This document shows, one piece after another, positions 41,260 through 50,454 of a stretch of 64,000 nucleotides of DNA (its first letter is position 1; each line of letters opens with the position of its first letter). The notes beneath the pieces were generated by a model. It made no database searches and was not told the origin of the DNA. It saw nothing but the letters and a program-made list of their open reading frames with translations. Origin of the DNA: Eubacterium sp. GTDB taxonomy: Bacteria; Bacillota; Clostridia; Oscillospirales; Acutalibacteraceae. The DNA is taken from positions 1-64,000 of the forward strand of contig DVEP01000038.1 of assembly GCA_015655975.1 (NCBI GenBank), read 5' to 3'. The position numbers and the translations under genes were made by a program.

Positions 41260-41310
41260 TATAATTGTTGTTTTGTTAATGCAATAATCATCAAAAGTTA
41301 ATATATCGGT

Positions 41311-42690
41311 CTATTTTTGACCTGCTTTTTTCTTTGCGATTTCAATTTGTTTTTCAACACTGCTCGGAGTCGGACCGCCTTTTGAAAGACGCATTTCAAC
41401 ACATTTGTCAAGATTTATTGCCTCGTAAACATCTTCTTCAAACAAGTTGCAAACAGATTGGTATATGTTGATTGGAAGTGTTTCCAAAGTAAGCGATTTT
41501 TCAATGCAGATTGCAACAAGTTCGCCTGTTGTTTTGTATGCGTCACGGAAAGGCAGACCTTTTCCTACAAGATAGTCGGCGCAGTCGGTAGCGTTGATGA
41601 AACCTTTTGCCGCTGCTTTTCGCATATTTTCTCTGAGTACGGTCATTGTTTCAATCATCGGAGTAAATGCGTTTAAACACATTTTTACAGTATCGACAGC
41701 GTCGAAAACAGCCTCTTTGTCCTCTTGCATATCTTTGTTGTACGCAAGAGGTATTCCTTTCATAACTGTCAAAAGAGTAGTCAGGTCGCCGAAAACTCTG
41801 CCCGATTTGCCGCGAACAAGTTCTGCAATGTCGGGATTTTTCTTTTGAGGCATTATCGACGAGCCTGTTGAAAAAGCATCGTCAAGTTCAACAAACTTAA
41901 ATTCCCATGAGCACCACATAATTATTTCTTCTGAAAAACGAGAAAGATGAACCATAATTATGGAGAGCGCGTTTGCAATTTCTATACAAAAATCACGGTC
42001 GGACACGCCGTCAAGACTGTTTTCGCAAACACCGTCAAATCCTAAAAGTTCGCTTGTCATATCACGGTCGATATTGTATGTTGTGCCTGCAAGAGCACCG
42101 CAACCGAGCGGATTGAAATTCATACGGTTTTTTGCATCTGTCAGTCGGTCAATATCACGCAAAATCATTGCACAGTACGCCATGAGATGATGTCCGAATG
42201 TTATGGGCTGAGCGCGCTGAAGATGAGTGTAACCCGGCATAATTGTGTTTTTTTCTTCGTCGGCTTTGCTGCACAAAACAAAAACCAATTTTTTGAGTTT
42301 TTCGACGATTTCATCGCACTCTTTTTTTAAGTTCATTCTCAAGTCAACAGCCACTTGGTCGTTTCTTGAGCGGGCAGTATGAAGCATTTTTCCTGCCTGA
42401 CCGAGCCTTTTTGTAAGTTCGCCTTCAACAAAAGTGTGTATGTCTTCGCAACTCATATCAATATCAAGTTCGTTATTTTTTATTTCATCAAGAATTTTTT
42501 GAAGCTCATGCGTTATTTTTTCGCTTTCTTCCTTTGGAATTATTCCGCAGGCGCCGAGCATTGTTGCGTGAGCAATACTGCCTTTAATGTCTTCTTCATA
42601 CATACGGCTGTCAAAACTTATAGATGAATTAAAATCGTTTGTTTCTTTGGCAAGTTCTTTTTTGAACCTGCCTTTCCACAACTGTGCCAT
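41311..42690 (-). CDS. argH: Argininosuccinate lyase
   Basis: A 459-residue fumarase/aspartase-superfamily lyase. The signature GSSIMPQKKNP is complete, with the upstream TARSRNDQVA and GYTHLQRAQP conserved regions. It converts argininosuccinate to arginine and fumarate, the last step of arginine synthesis. It lies 119 bases after argG, the enzyme making its substrate. The gap may hold its own promoter but none is convincing. Confidence 0.95.
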   Translation of the reverse strand: MAQLWKGRFKKELAKETNDFNSSISFDSRMYEEDIKGSIAHATMLGACGIIPKEESEKITHELQKILDEIKNNELDIDMSCEDIHTFVEGELTKRLGQAGKMLHTARSRNDQVAVDLRMNLKKECDEIVEKLKKLVFVLCSKADEEKNTIMPGYTHLQRAQPITFGHHLMAYCAMILRDIDRLTDAKNRMNFNPLGCGALAGTTYNIDRDMTSELLGFDGVCENSLDGVSDRDFCIEIANALSIIMVHLSRFSEEIIMWCSWEFKFVELDDAFSTGSSIMPQKKNPDIAELVRGKSGRVFGDLTTLLTVMKGIPLAYNKDMQEDKEAVFDAVDTVKMCLNAFTPMIETMTVLRENMRKAAAKGFINATDCADYLVGKGLPFRDAYKTTGELVAICIEKSLTLETLPINIYQSVCNLFEEDVYEAINLDKCVEMRLSKGGPTPSSVEKQIEIAKKKAGQK

Positions 42691-42809
42691 AGAATTACCC
42701 TCTTATATCCGTGTTTGAATAGTTATTATATAATGTATATATAAAACAATTTTGTTTTTATATATTTCACTTAGATTTCTCTGTTGAGTATTTTTTGTAT
42801 TGAAAAATT

Positions 42810-44021
42810 TTACATTTTGCTGTCAAGCATTGCTTTAACTTTGAGAGGCAAGCCGAAAAGATTGATGAAACCTTCGCTGTCTTTTTGGTTATATACTTCG
42901 TCTTCGTCAAATGTAGCAAAATCTTCGCTGTAAAGAGAGTACGGAGAACTTACGCCTACATTGATGATGTTGCCTTTGTAAAGTTTGATTTTTACATCGC
43001 CTGTTACGGTTTTTTGTGTTTCTGTTACAAATGCAGAAATTGCTTCACGCAAAGGAGTAAACCATTGACCGAAATAAACAAGTTCTGCAAATTTATTTGC
43101 AACAAGAGATTTGTAGTGTTGTGTTTCACGGTCTAAACAGATTTGTTCAAGTGTTTCGTGCGCTTTGTAAAGAATTGAACCGCCGGGAGTTTCATACACA
43201 CCACGAGATTTCATACCTACAAGACGGTTTTCTACCATATCAACTATACCGCAGCCGTTTGCACCGCCGAGTTCGTTGAGTTTCTTTACAAGTTCAACTC
43301 CGTCCATTTCTTTGCCGTCAATGGCTGTCGGAATACCTTTTTCAAAGTGGAGTGTTATGTATGTTGCTTTGTCAGGCGCTTTTTCGGGAGATACGCCCAT
43401 TTCAAGAATTTCGTCGTATTTTGGCTCGTTCATCGGGTCTTCAAGGTCAAGACCTTCGTGGCTCAAGTGCCAAAGGTTTTTGTCTTTTGAATAGTTTGTT
43501 TCACGATTGATTTTAAGAGGAATGTTGTGAGACTCTGCATATTCAATTTCTTCTTCACGGCTTTTGATGTCCCAAATACGCCATGGAGCGATGATTTCCA
43601 TATCGGGTGCAAATGCTTTGATTGCAAGTTCAAAACGAACTTGGTCGTTGCCTTTTCCTGTACAACCGTGGCAGATTGCGTCTGCGCCCTCTGCTTTTGC
43701 AATTTCAACAATTCGTTTTGCAATAATCGGACGGGCAAATGCAGTTCCGAGCAAATATTGACCTTCGTAAACAGCGCCTGCCTGTACGCTCGGGAAAACA
43801 TAGTCTTCTATAAATGTTTTGTTTAAATCTTCTATATAGAGTTTGCTTGCGCCTGTTTTGATTGCTTTTTCTTCAAGACCGTCAAGTTCGGTGCCCTGAC
43901 CTACATCTCCGCTTACTGCAATTACTTCGCAGTTATTGTAGTTTTCTTTAAGCCAAGGAATGATGATACTTGTGTCAAGACCTCCTGAATATGCTAAAAC
44001 AACTTTTTTAATTTCTTTCAT
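42810..44021 (-). CDS. argG: Argininosuccinate synthase
   Basis: A 403-residue argininosuccinate synthase. The N-terminal PP-loop AYSGGLDTSIIIPWL and the GCTGKGNDQVRFE segment are diagnostic. It joins citrulline and aspartate using ATP. The ATG at 44021 has AAAGGAG upstream, and longer N-termini would be non-conserved. Upstream lie a strong promoter and an ARG-box-like palindrome, so ArgR control is likely. Confidence 0.95.
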   Translation of the reverse strand: MKEIKKVVLAYSGGLDTSIIIPWLKENYNNCEVIAVSGDVGQGTELDGLEEKAIKTGASKLYIEDLNKTFIEDYVFPSVQAGAVYEGQYLLGTAFARPIIAKRIVEIAKAEGADAICHGCTGKGNDQVRFELAIKAFAPDMEIIAPWRIWDIKSREEEIEYAESHNIPLKINRETNYSKDKNLWHLSHEGLDLEDPMNEPKYDEILEMGVSPEKAPDKATYITLHFEKGIPTAIDGKEMDGVELVKKLNELGGANGCGIVDMVENRLVGMKSRGVYETPGGSILYKAHETLEQICLDRETQHYKSLVANKFAELVYFGQWFTPLREAISAFVTETQKTVTGDVKIKLYKGNIINVGVSSPYSLYSEDFATFDEDEVYNQKDSEGFINLFGLPLKVKAMLDSKM

Positions 44022-44073
44022 TTTAAATTTCTCCTTTCGCTGTACGAATGATTTGTTTTTTGATTTCTTCATA

Positions 44074-44103
44074 ATTATACTCTTGATTGAATAAATAGTC
44101 AAT
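44074..44103 (-). promoter_or_regulatory. argG promoter with an overlapping ARG-box-like site
   Basis: Minus-strand TTGACT (44097-44102), 17-base spacer and TATAAT (44074-44079). The palindrome ATTGAATAAATAGTCAAT (44086-44103) overlaps the -35 and spacer and matches an ARG box (TGAAT-N4-ATTCA) with one mismatch, so an ArgR-type repressor could block the promoter. Confidence 0.65.
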
Positions 44104-44155
44104 AGTTTTATTGCATATTTGTATGAATATACAAAAAATATTCAAAAAACGGATT

Positions 44156-44194
44156 GAATAATGCATAAAACTACAATTACTATATGCATTATTC
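44156..44194. promoter_or_regulatory. Perfect 12-bp inverted repeat between argG and the lipoprotein gene
   Basis: GAATAATGCATA (44156-44167) and TATGCATTATTC (44183-44194) are exact complements separated by 15 bases. The arms resemble ARG-box halves, and a related AATGCATAA occurs again near 44266. It could be a looping operator for both divergent genes or a terminator-like hairpin without a T-run. Confidence 0.45.
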
Positions 44195-44235
44195 GTGGTT
44201 TAATTATACATTTTATGATATTAAAAACAATATTA

Positions 44236-44264
44236 TTTACAAACAGATTTACAAGTGATATAAT
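44236..44264 (+). promoter_or_regulatory. Predicted promoter of the lipoprotein gene
   Basis: TTTACA (44236-44241), 17-base spacer, perfect TATAAT (44259-44264). Confidence 0.65.
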
Positions 44265-44301
44265 AAATGCATAAAAATATTTTATTATAGGAGGTTTTTT
44301 T

Positions 44302-44973
44302 ATGAAAAAAGTCAATAAAATTATTTCGGTATTGTTATGTTTGTGTATAGCAGTTTTTTGTTTCGCAGGTTGTGAAAAAAGGGTTTCACTTGAGGGGACT
44401 TGGAAGGCGTCTTATGAAATAGAGGCTTGTGCGAACGATTTTGAGGAAGAATATAAAGATGATGAAATCGTGACAGAAATGTTGAAAAAATTTGAGAATA
44501 AAATTACTGTAGATATGTACTATGAAGTTGATGAAGACAATAATTGTAAAATTACTGTTGATATGGAAAAGTATGAAAAAGATTTGAGGGCTAAATCGGA
44601 AGAGTTGCTCGACCTCATGGAAGAAGCGTACTACAGAGGTGCTGAAAAAGAGGGATTGACAAGAAAACAGTTTGACGAGTATTACAAAGAAGTCGAAAAT
44701 ACAACATTAAGAGACGCTTTGTATAAAGAAATGGAAATGGAAGAGTTCGTTAAGGGCTCTGTTGAAGATTTTAAAAAAGAAAACGAGAAAATTGAAGAAG
44801 AGTTTCTTTTTGACGCAAGAGGAGATAAGATATACTTCGATAATGAAGAAGAGGGCAAAGGATATGAAACATTTACACTTGAAGGAGATACGCTGACAAT
44901 TACGGGTACATACGATATGGACGGCAAATTGATTGACGGTGAAGATTTGGTTTTAGTAAAGCAATCCAAATAG
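44302..44973 (+). CDS. Lipoprotein with a lipocalin-like start
   Basis: A 223-residue predicted lipoprotein. The signal peptide ends at a lipobox, CFAGC, so the Cys (about residue 23) would be lipidated and the protein anchored outside the membrane. SLEGTWKASYE follows, the type of opening seen in lipocalin-like domains. The middle is very rich in Glu, Asp and Lys, and the C-terminal ~50 residues look beta-rich with GDTLTITGTYDMDGK. No family is assigned with confidence. AGGAGG precedes the ATG. It is monocistronic. Confidence 0.7.
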   Translation: MKKVNKIISVLLCLCIAVFCFAGCEKRVSLEGTWKASYEIEACANDFEEEYKDDEIVTEMLKKFENKITVDMYYEVDEDNNCKITVDMEKYEKDLRAKSEELLDLMEEAYYRGAEKEGLTRKQFDEYYKEVENTTLRDALYKEMEMEEFVKGSVEDFKKENEKIEEEFLFDARGDKIYFDNEEEGKGYETFTLEGDTLTITGTYDMDGKLIDGEDLVLVKQSK

Positions 44974-44977
44974 TTCT

Positions 44978-45019
44978 AAAGACAGTCTTGTTTTAAATGA
45001 GACTGTCTTTTCATTTTAT
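44978..45019 (+). terminator. Terminator of the lipoprotein gene
   Basis: AAAGACAGTCT and AGACTGTCTTT pair around a short loop, followed by TTCATTTTATT. Confidence 0.75.
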
Positions 45020-45082
45020 TGTTTTAATTCAATTTGTTGTCTGAAAACATATTATTAATTTGTTTAATTATCTAATGCTTTA

Positions 45083-45111
45083 TTGACTTATTTAATGTTT
45101 TATATTATCAT
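45083..45111 (+). promoter_or_regulatory. Predicted promoter of the aromatic amino acid operon
   Basis: TTGACT (45083-45088), 17-base spacer, TATCAT (45106-45111), 29 bases before tyrA. The leader is too short for a T-box or a tryptophan-type attenuator. Confidence 0.6.
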
Positions 45112-45140
45112 ATAAATAATTGTTTATAGGTGGTATAAAT

Positions 45141-45965
45141 ATGAAAATACTTGTAATAGGTCTTGGTTTAATAGGTGCAAGTCTTGCTAAATCACTTCAA
45201 AAAAATACAACTCACTATGTTATGGGTTGGAACAGAACGCAAAGTGTAATGAAAACTGCTTTTGCCGACGGAGTGATAGATGAGTACGGCGAACTTGAAG
45301 ATTTAATTCCGAAAGCCGATGTTACAATAGTAAATATTTATCCTGACGGTATTGTGCCGTTGATACTCAGATATAAAGATTTGTTTAAAAAGGGCAGTAT
45401 TGTTACCGATTCGTGCGGAATTAAAACAAAAATCTGCCGGGAACTTGAAAAGGAAAGTCTCGATTTTTCTTTTATAGGCGGACACCCGATGGCAGGCAGA
45501 GAGGTCAGCGGATACGCAAGCAGTTTAGACAATCTTTTTGAAAAGGCAAGTTTCATTTTTACTCCGACTTCAAACGATGAAAACGCTTTGTCAGTGTTGA
45601 AAAAACTTGCAGATGAAATGAAGTTTGCAAAAGTTGTTGTTACAACTCCCGAACATCACGACGAAATGATAGCGTACACTTCTCAAATAGCACATGTGCT
45701 TGCGTGTAGTTATATTTTGAGTCCGAGAGCGCCTTTTCACTCCGGTTTCAGCGCAGGAAGTTACAGAGATGTTTCCCGTGTGGCGAAAATAAATGCAGAT
45801 ATGTGGACCGAACTTTTTGCCGACAACAGAGAAAATCTGTGTACTGAAATTGATGAATTAATAGACAATTTGAGTTTGTTTAAATCAGCGCTTGACTCAA
45901 ACGACAGTGAGAAACTGCACGACCTTTTGGCAAAAGGAAATGCTATCAAAGAGGAAATTGGTTAA
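45141..45965 (+). CDS. tyrA: Prephenate dehydrogenase
   Basis: A 274-residue prephenate dehydrogenase. The Rossmann motif GLGLIGASLAKSL, the VTDSCGIKT segment and FIGGHPMAGRE are characteristic. It oxidises prephenate to 4-hydroxyphenylpyruvate for tyrosine. There is no C-terminal ACT domain, so feedback control by that route is unlikely. The ATG at 45141 follows AGGTGG; a start seven codons earlier is less well placed. Its stop overlaps the aroB start by one base. Confidence 0.93.
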   Translation: MKILVIGLGLIGASLAKSLQKNTTHYVMGWNRTQSVMKTAFADGVIDEYGELEDLIPKADVTIVNIYPDGIVPLILRYKDLFKKGSIVTDSCGIKTKICRELEKESLDFSFIGGHPMAGREVSGYASSLDNLFEKASFIFTPTSNDENALSVLKKLADEMKFAKVVVTTPEHHDEMIAYTSQIAHVLACSYILSPRAPFHSGFSAGSYRDVSRVAKINADMWTELFADNRENLCTEIDELIDNLSLFKSALDSNDSEKLHDLLAKGNAIKEEIG

Positions 45966-47011
45966 TGAAAAAACTTGTTGTAAATGTTCAAAAACCGTAC
46001 GATATTTTGATTGAAAGAAACATAATTCGTTCGTGCGGAAGTTATATAAATAAAATCACAAAAGCAAAAAAAGTTGTTGTTATCACAGATACAAATGTTG
46101 AAAAACTGTATCTTGACATTGTTGTAAAATCACTTTCTGAGTATTTTGAAGTCTTTTCGTACAGCTTTGAGGCGGGCGAAAAGTCAAAAACTGTTTGTGA
46201 AGTTACAAAAATGATAGAATTTATGGCTGAAAATTCGCTCAGCAGAAACGATTTGGCAGTAGCACTCGGCGGAGGAGTAACAGGCGATATGGCAGGATTT
46301 GCCGCATCATGCTATTTGAGAGGAATTGACTTTGTACAAATTCCGACAACTCTTTTGTCGCAGATTGACTCATCTGTCGGCGGAAAAACAGGTGTCGATT
46401 TACCACAGGGAAAAAATCTCTGCGGTGCTTTTCATCAACCGTCTTTGGTTTTGATAGACCCTGATGTTTTGGAAACATTGAGCAAACATTTTTTCAACGA
46501 CGGAATGGGAGAGGCAATCAAGTACGGTTGTATAAAAAGTGAAAAACTTTTTTCCCGTCTTGAAAATGAAAACGCAAAAGAATTTATAGAAGATTTGATA
46601 TTTGAGTGCGTAGATATTAAAAGACAGGTTGTCGAAAATGATGAAAAAGAAAAAGGTGAGAGAGCGCTTTTGAATTTCGGGCACACTGTCGGACACTCAA
46701 TAGAAAAGTTGAACAATTTTGAGGGTCTTTCACACGGCGAAGCAGTTGCAATAGGTATGGTGTATGTTACCCGCGCCGCAGAAAAATCAGGCATGACGGA
46801 GCGTGGCACAACCGAAAGATTAGTGAAGTTGCTTCAAAAATATTCTTTGCCTGTTAAAACCGATTTTGATTTAGAACAACTTGTTCCCGCAATGCTGAAC
46901 GATAAAAAGCAGACGGGCAGCGGTATTAAGTTCATAACTTTGGAAAAGATAGGAAAAGGCGTAATCTCGCCTGTTCAAAACGAAAATATAAAAAAATTTT
47001 TAGGTGTTTAA
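45965..47011 (+). CDS. aroB: 3-dehydroquinate synthase
   Basis: A 348-residue AroB. The NAD-binding GGGVTGDMAGFAAS, FVQIPTTLLSQIDSSVGGK and GHTVGHSIEKL (metal-binding His) are all present. It closes DAHP to 3-dehydroquinate, the second shikimate step. Its ATG overlaps the tyrA stop (TAATG), so translation is coupled. Confidence 0.95.
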   Translation: MKKLVVNVQKPYDILIERNIIRSCGSYINKITKAKKVVVITDTNVEKLYLDIVVKSLSEYFEVFSYSFEAGEKSKTVCEVTKMIEFMAENSLSRNDLAVALGGGVTGDMAGFAASCYLRGIDFVQIPTTLLSQIDSSVGGKTGVDLPQGKNLCGAFHQPSLVLIDPDVLETLSKHFFNDGMGEAIKYGCIKSEKLFSRLENENAKEFIEDLIFECVDIKRQVVENDEKEKGERALLNFGHTVGHSIEKLNNFEGLSHGEAVAIGMVYVTRAAEKSGMTERGTTERLVKLLQKYSLPVKTDFDLEQLVPAMLNDKKQTGSGIKFITLEKIGKGVISPVQNENIKKFLGV

Positions 47012-47012
47012 A

Positions 47013-48239
47013 ATGAACAGTGTAGTTATTAAAAATTCTGTTTTAAACGGCGTTGTACAACTTCCGCCGTCAAAATCTGTTGCTCACAGGGCGCTTATTT
47101 GCGCCGCGCTTTCTAAACATAATTGTAAAATAGGCCCGCTCGGAAACAGTGAAGATGTGAGGGCTACAATTTGTGTTTTAAAAGAACTGAGAAGTAACAA
47201 AGAGTTTTTAAATCTCAACTGCAACGAGTCGGGTTCAACGCTCCGATTTTTAATTCCGGTTGCGGCTGCACTGGGCAAACATGCAGTGTTCGACGGAAAC
47301 GGCAGACTTCCGCAAAGACCGATTGACGACTATGTCAGACTTTTGACACAGCACGGCGTCAAGTGTTCTACTCAGGGCGGTCTTCCTCTTGAGATTGAGG
47401 GAAAACTTACAAACGGCACTTTTGAAATATCGGGCGATGTCAGTTCTCAGTATATAACAGGACTTTTACTTGCTTTGCCTTTGTGCGACGGCGACTCAGA
47501 AATAGTTTTGACTTCCAAATTACAGTCGCTTCCGTATGTGGAACTTACAATTAAGGTTATGAACGATTTCGGTGTTCAAGTTGAAAAAACAGATTTCGGA
47601 TATTTTGTAAAAGGAAATCAAGAGTATAAAAACGACAGATATTTCATCGAGTCTGATTGGAGCCAGGCGGCATTTTTCGGTGCGGCAGGTGCAATCGGAG
47701 GAAATGTTGCTATAAAAGGTTTAAACATTGACAGTACACAGGGCGATAAAAGAATAGTAGATGTTCTTAAACAATTCGGCGCAAATGTTAAATTTGAAAA
47801 CGATTGCCTGTATTGTTCAAAAAATGAATTGAACGGGATTACCGTTGACGCTTCGGATATTCCCGATATGGTGCCGTCAATAGCCGTAATAGCGGCTTAT
47901 GCAAAAGGCAAAACAGTCATAAACGGTACAAAAAGACTGCGACTCAAAGAGTCGGACAGAGTTTTCAGTGTAGTGAGCAATTTGCAAAAAATGGGTGTAA
48001 ATGTTCAGTGCGGAAACGACTTCATAGAAATAGAAGGCAGGGAAAATTTAAAGGGCGCAAAACTTGACGGTTTTAATGACCATAGAATTGTAATGGCATT
48101 TTCCGTTGCGGCGCTTTTTGCAGACGGCGACAGTATAATTTCTGATGCTCAAAGCATAAATAAGTCGTACCCCGACTTTTTCAAAGATTACAACAGAATG
48201 GGAGGCAAATCATGGGTTCAACTTTCGGAAATAAAGTAA
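47013..48239 (+). CDS. aroA: 3-phosphoshikimate 1-carboxyvinyltransferase (EPSP synthase)
   Basis: A 408-residue EPSP synthase. N-terminal LPPSKSVAHRALI, the PEP-binding NESGSTLRFLIPV, the Arg-rich RLPQRPIDD and C-terminal NDHRIVMAF are diagnostic. In the usual inhibitor-contact region the sequence reads ESGSTLRFL; no sensitivity is claimed. The ATG at 47013 follows TAGGTG. Its 3' end overlaps aroC by 28 bases. Confidence 0.94.
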   Translation: MNSVVIKNSVLNGVVQLPPSKSVAHRALICAALSKHNCKIGPLGNSEDVRATICVLKELRSNKEFLNLNCNESGSTLRFLIPVAAALGKHAVFDGNGRLPQRPIDDYVRLLTQHGVKCSTQGGLPLEIEGKLTNGTFEISGDVSSQYITGLLLALPLCDGDSEIVLTSKLQSLPYVELTIKVMNDFGVQVEKTDFGYFVKGNQEYKNDRYFIESDWSQAAFFGAAGAIGGNVAIKGLNIDSTQGDKRIVDVLKQFGANVKFENDCLYCSKNELNGITVDASDIPDMVPSIAVIAAYAKGKTVINGTKRLRLKESDRVFSVVSNLQKMGVNVQCGNDFIEIEGRENLKGAKLDGFNDHRIVMAFSVAALFADGDSIISDAQSINKSYPDFFKDYNRMGGKSWVQLSEIK

Positions 48240-49282
48240 AAATCTCCATATACGGTGAAAGTCACGGAGAAGCAATAGGCTGTGTGATTGACGGTTTGCC
48301 TCACGGTTTAAAAATTGACTTTGATAAAATAAAAGTTCAAATGCGTCGCAGAGCGCCCGGAAACGACAAGACGGCAACACCGAGAAAAGAAAAAGACGAA
48401 CCGATTATTCTTTCCGGTGTTTTCGACGGATATACAACAGGTGCGCCTCTTGCAATGATGATTAAAAATGAAAACACAAAAAGTTCCGACTATTCAAATT
48501 TGAAAAAAGTTCTGCGACCGTCTCACAGCGACTATCCAGCCTATATTAAATACAACGGTTTTAACGATGTCAGAGGCGGAGGTCATTTCAGCGGAAGACT
48601 TACTGCGCCGATAGTTTTTGCAGGCGCAATAGCAAGACAGATTTTAGAGGAAAAAGGAATTTTTATAGGTGCTCATATTAAAAGAATAGGCAGTATCTGT
48701 GATACTCCTTTTAATTTCAATAGTATTCCTGTCGATTTGCTGAACAAACTTTCGACAAGCAATTTTTCCGTTATAGACGATAAAGTAGAGGAAATAATGC
48801 GTGCGGAAGTGGAAAAATACAGACTTGCGCAAAACAGCGTAGGCGGAGAAATTGAGTGTGCAGTTGTAGGTATGCCTGTCGGAGTAGGTTCAAATATTTT
48901 CGATACGGTAGAGAGTAAAATATCTTCGGCAATGTTTGCCATACCTGCCGTCAAAGGCGTTGCTTTCGGTTTGGGTTTTGATTTTGCTAAAGAAAACGGA
49001 ATGTATGCAAATGACTGCTATCAGGTAAAAGACGGAAAAGTGTCGCTGACTTCGAACAACAACGGCGGTGTTTTGGGCGGTATGACAACGGGTGCTCCTG
49101 TTGTGTTTTCTGTTGCAGTCAAACCGACCGCATCTGTTTCTCAGCCTCAAAAAAGCGTCAATATAGAAAGTATGGAAAACGAAATTCTGGAAATTCACGG
49201 ACGACACGACCCGTGCATTGTTCCGAGAGCAGTGAGCGTTGTAGAGTCTGCAACTGCTCTTGCAATTTTAGATTTATTATGA
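48212..49282 (+). CDS. aroC: Chorismate synthase
   Basis: A 356-residue chorismate synthase, which needs reduced FMN. Visible are GESHGEAIGCVIDGLP, RRRAPGNDKTATPRKE, the RGGGHFSGRLTAP signature and the C-terminal GRHDPCIVPRAV. GGGAGG precedes the ATG inside the end of aroA, giving a 28-base overlap and probable coupling. The product feeds tyrA and pheA next to it. Confidence 0.95.
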   Translation: MGSTFGNKVKISIYGESHGEAIGCVIDGLPHGLKIDFDKIKVQMRRRAPGNDKTATPRKEKDEPIILSGVFDGYTTGAPLAMMIKNENTKSSDYSNLKKVLRPSHSDYPAYIKYNGFNDVRGGGHFSGRLTAPIVFAGAIARQILEEKGIFIGAHIKRIGSICDTPFNFNSIPVDLLNKLSTSNFSVIDDKVEEIMRAEVEKYRLAQNSVGGEIECAVVGMPVGVGSNIFDTVESKISSAMFAIPAVKGVAFGLGFDFAKENGMYANDCYQVKDGKVSLTSNNNGGVLGGMTTGAPVVFSVAVKPTASVSQPQKSVNIESMENEILEIHGRHDPCIVPRAVSVVESATALAILDLL

Positions 49283-49298
49283 TTTTAGGGTAAAATTT

Positions 49299-50432
49299 AT
49301 GGATTTACTTGAACTTAGAAAAGAAATTGATAAAATAGACAGTGAACTTATTCCGTTGCTGTTGTCGAGAATGGAAGTTTCAAAAAAAGTTGCTCAGTAT
49401 AAGATAGAAAACAATATACCTGTTTTAAATGAACAGCGTGAAAAGGAAATTCTTGACTCTGTTGCGAAAAGGTGCGAAAATCAAGGCGAAACAATCAAAA
49501 CGGTTTTTTCTGCTATAATGGACGCTTCAAGGGCTTTGCAGCATAAAATAATAGGCGACGGCAGAGAATTGAAAGATGAAATCAATTCTGCGCTCGGCAA
49601 GTCGATAAAAACTAAAAATTCAAAGGTTGCCTGTTTCGGTGATTTGGGTTCAAACGCTCACAACGCCTGCAACAAGGTTTTTGAAAACTCAGAAGTAAAT
49701 TTTTATAAGAGTTTTGAAGATATATTTGAAGCTGTAAACGACGGCAGTGCAGACTACGGAATTGTCCCTGTTGAAAACTCAACCGCCGGCTCTGTTCACG
49801 AGTCATATGACCTTATAATGAAATACAGATTTTACATTGTCGGCGCAGTAGATATTCCGATTAATCATTGCATTTGTGTTAAAAACGGCACAAATTCTGA
49901 AAATGTAACAAAAGTATATTCTCATCATCAGGCGTTAAGACAGTGCGACAATTATATTAAAAAGCACGACCTTGTACCTATCAACTATTCAAACACGGCA
50001 GGCGCAGCAAAGTTTGTCAGCGAGAGTTCGGCTATGGACATTGCGGCAATATGCAGTGTGTCGGCTGCCGAAAAATACGGCTTGCAAATAGTTCAAAAAG
50101 GTATAGAAGATGTTAAAGGTAATACTACAAGATTTATAATCATTTCAAAAAAATTGATAGTAACAGAGGGCGCAGACAAAATATCGCTCATTTTCAGTTT
50201 GCCGCATTTGACAGGTTCGCTTTACCGTGTGCTCGGCAGGTTTGCCATGGCAGGTCTTAATATGACAAAACTTGAAAGCAGACCGTTAAAAGACGGCAGT
50301 TCTTTTGCATATAGTTTCTATGTAGATTTGCTTGGAAATGTGCAAAACGAAGAAACTCTTGAACTTTTGTGCGCTTTGTACAGTGAATTGCCCGATTTTA
50401 CATTTTTGGGAAATTTTATTGAAAAAGATTAA
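49299..50432 (+). CDS. pheA: Bifunctional chorismate mutase/prephenate dehydratase
   Basis: A 377-residue P-protein. Residues 1-~85 form an AroQ-type chorismate mutase (LRKEIDKIDSELIPLLLSRM). Residues ~107-285 form prephenate dehydratase with VPVENSTAGSVHESYD and NTTRFIII. Residues ~295-377 form an ACT domain with LESRPLKDGSSFAYSF, the usual phenylalanine-binding motif. It converts chorismate to phenylpyruvate, probably feedback-inhibited by phenylalanine. Last biosynthetic gene of the operon. Confidence 0.94.
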   Translation: MDLLELRKEIDKIDSELIPLLLSRMEVSKKVAQYKIENNIPVLNEQREKEILDSVAKRCENQGETIKTVFSAIMDASRALQHKIIGDGRELKDEINSALGKSIKTKNSKVACFGDLGSNAHNACNKVFENSEVNFYKSFEDIFEAVNDGSADYGIVPVENSTAGSVHESYDLIMKYRFYIVGAVDIPINHCICVKNGTNSENVTKVYSHHQALRQCDNYIKKHDLVPINYSNTAGAAKFVSESSAMDIAAICSVSAAEKYGLQIVQKGIEDVKGNTTRFIIISKKLIVTEGADKISLIFSLPHLTGSLYRVLGRFAMAGLNMTKLESRPLKDGSSFAYSFYVDLLGNVQNEETLELLCALYSELPDFTFLGNFIEKD

Positions 50433-50454
50433 TATACTGATATGAGGTGTTCTG

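Noticed and set aside
45020..45140. T-box or aromatic-amino-acid attenuator before tyrA
   Set aside because: The leader after the promoter is only about 25 bases with no specifier stem or terminator.
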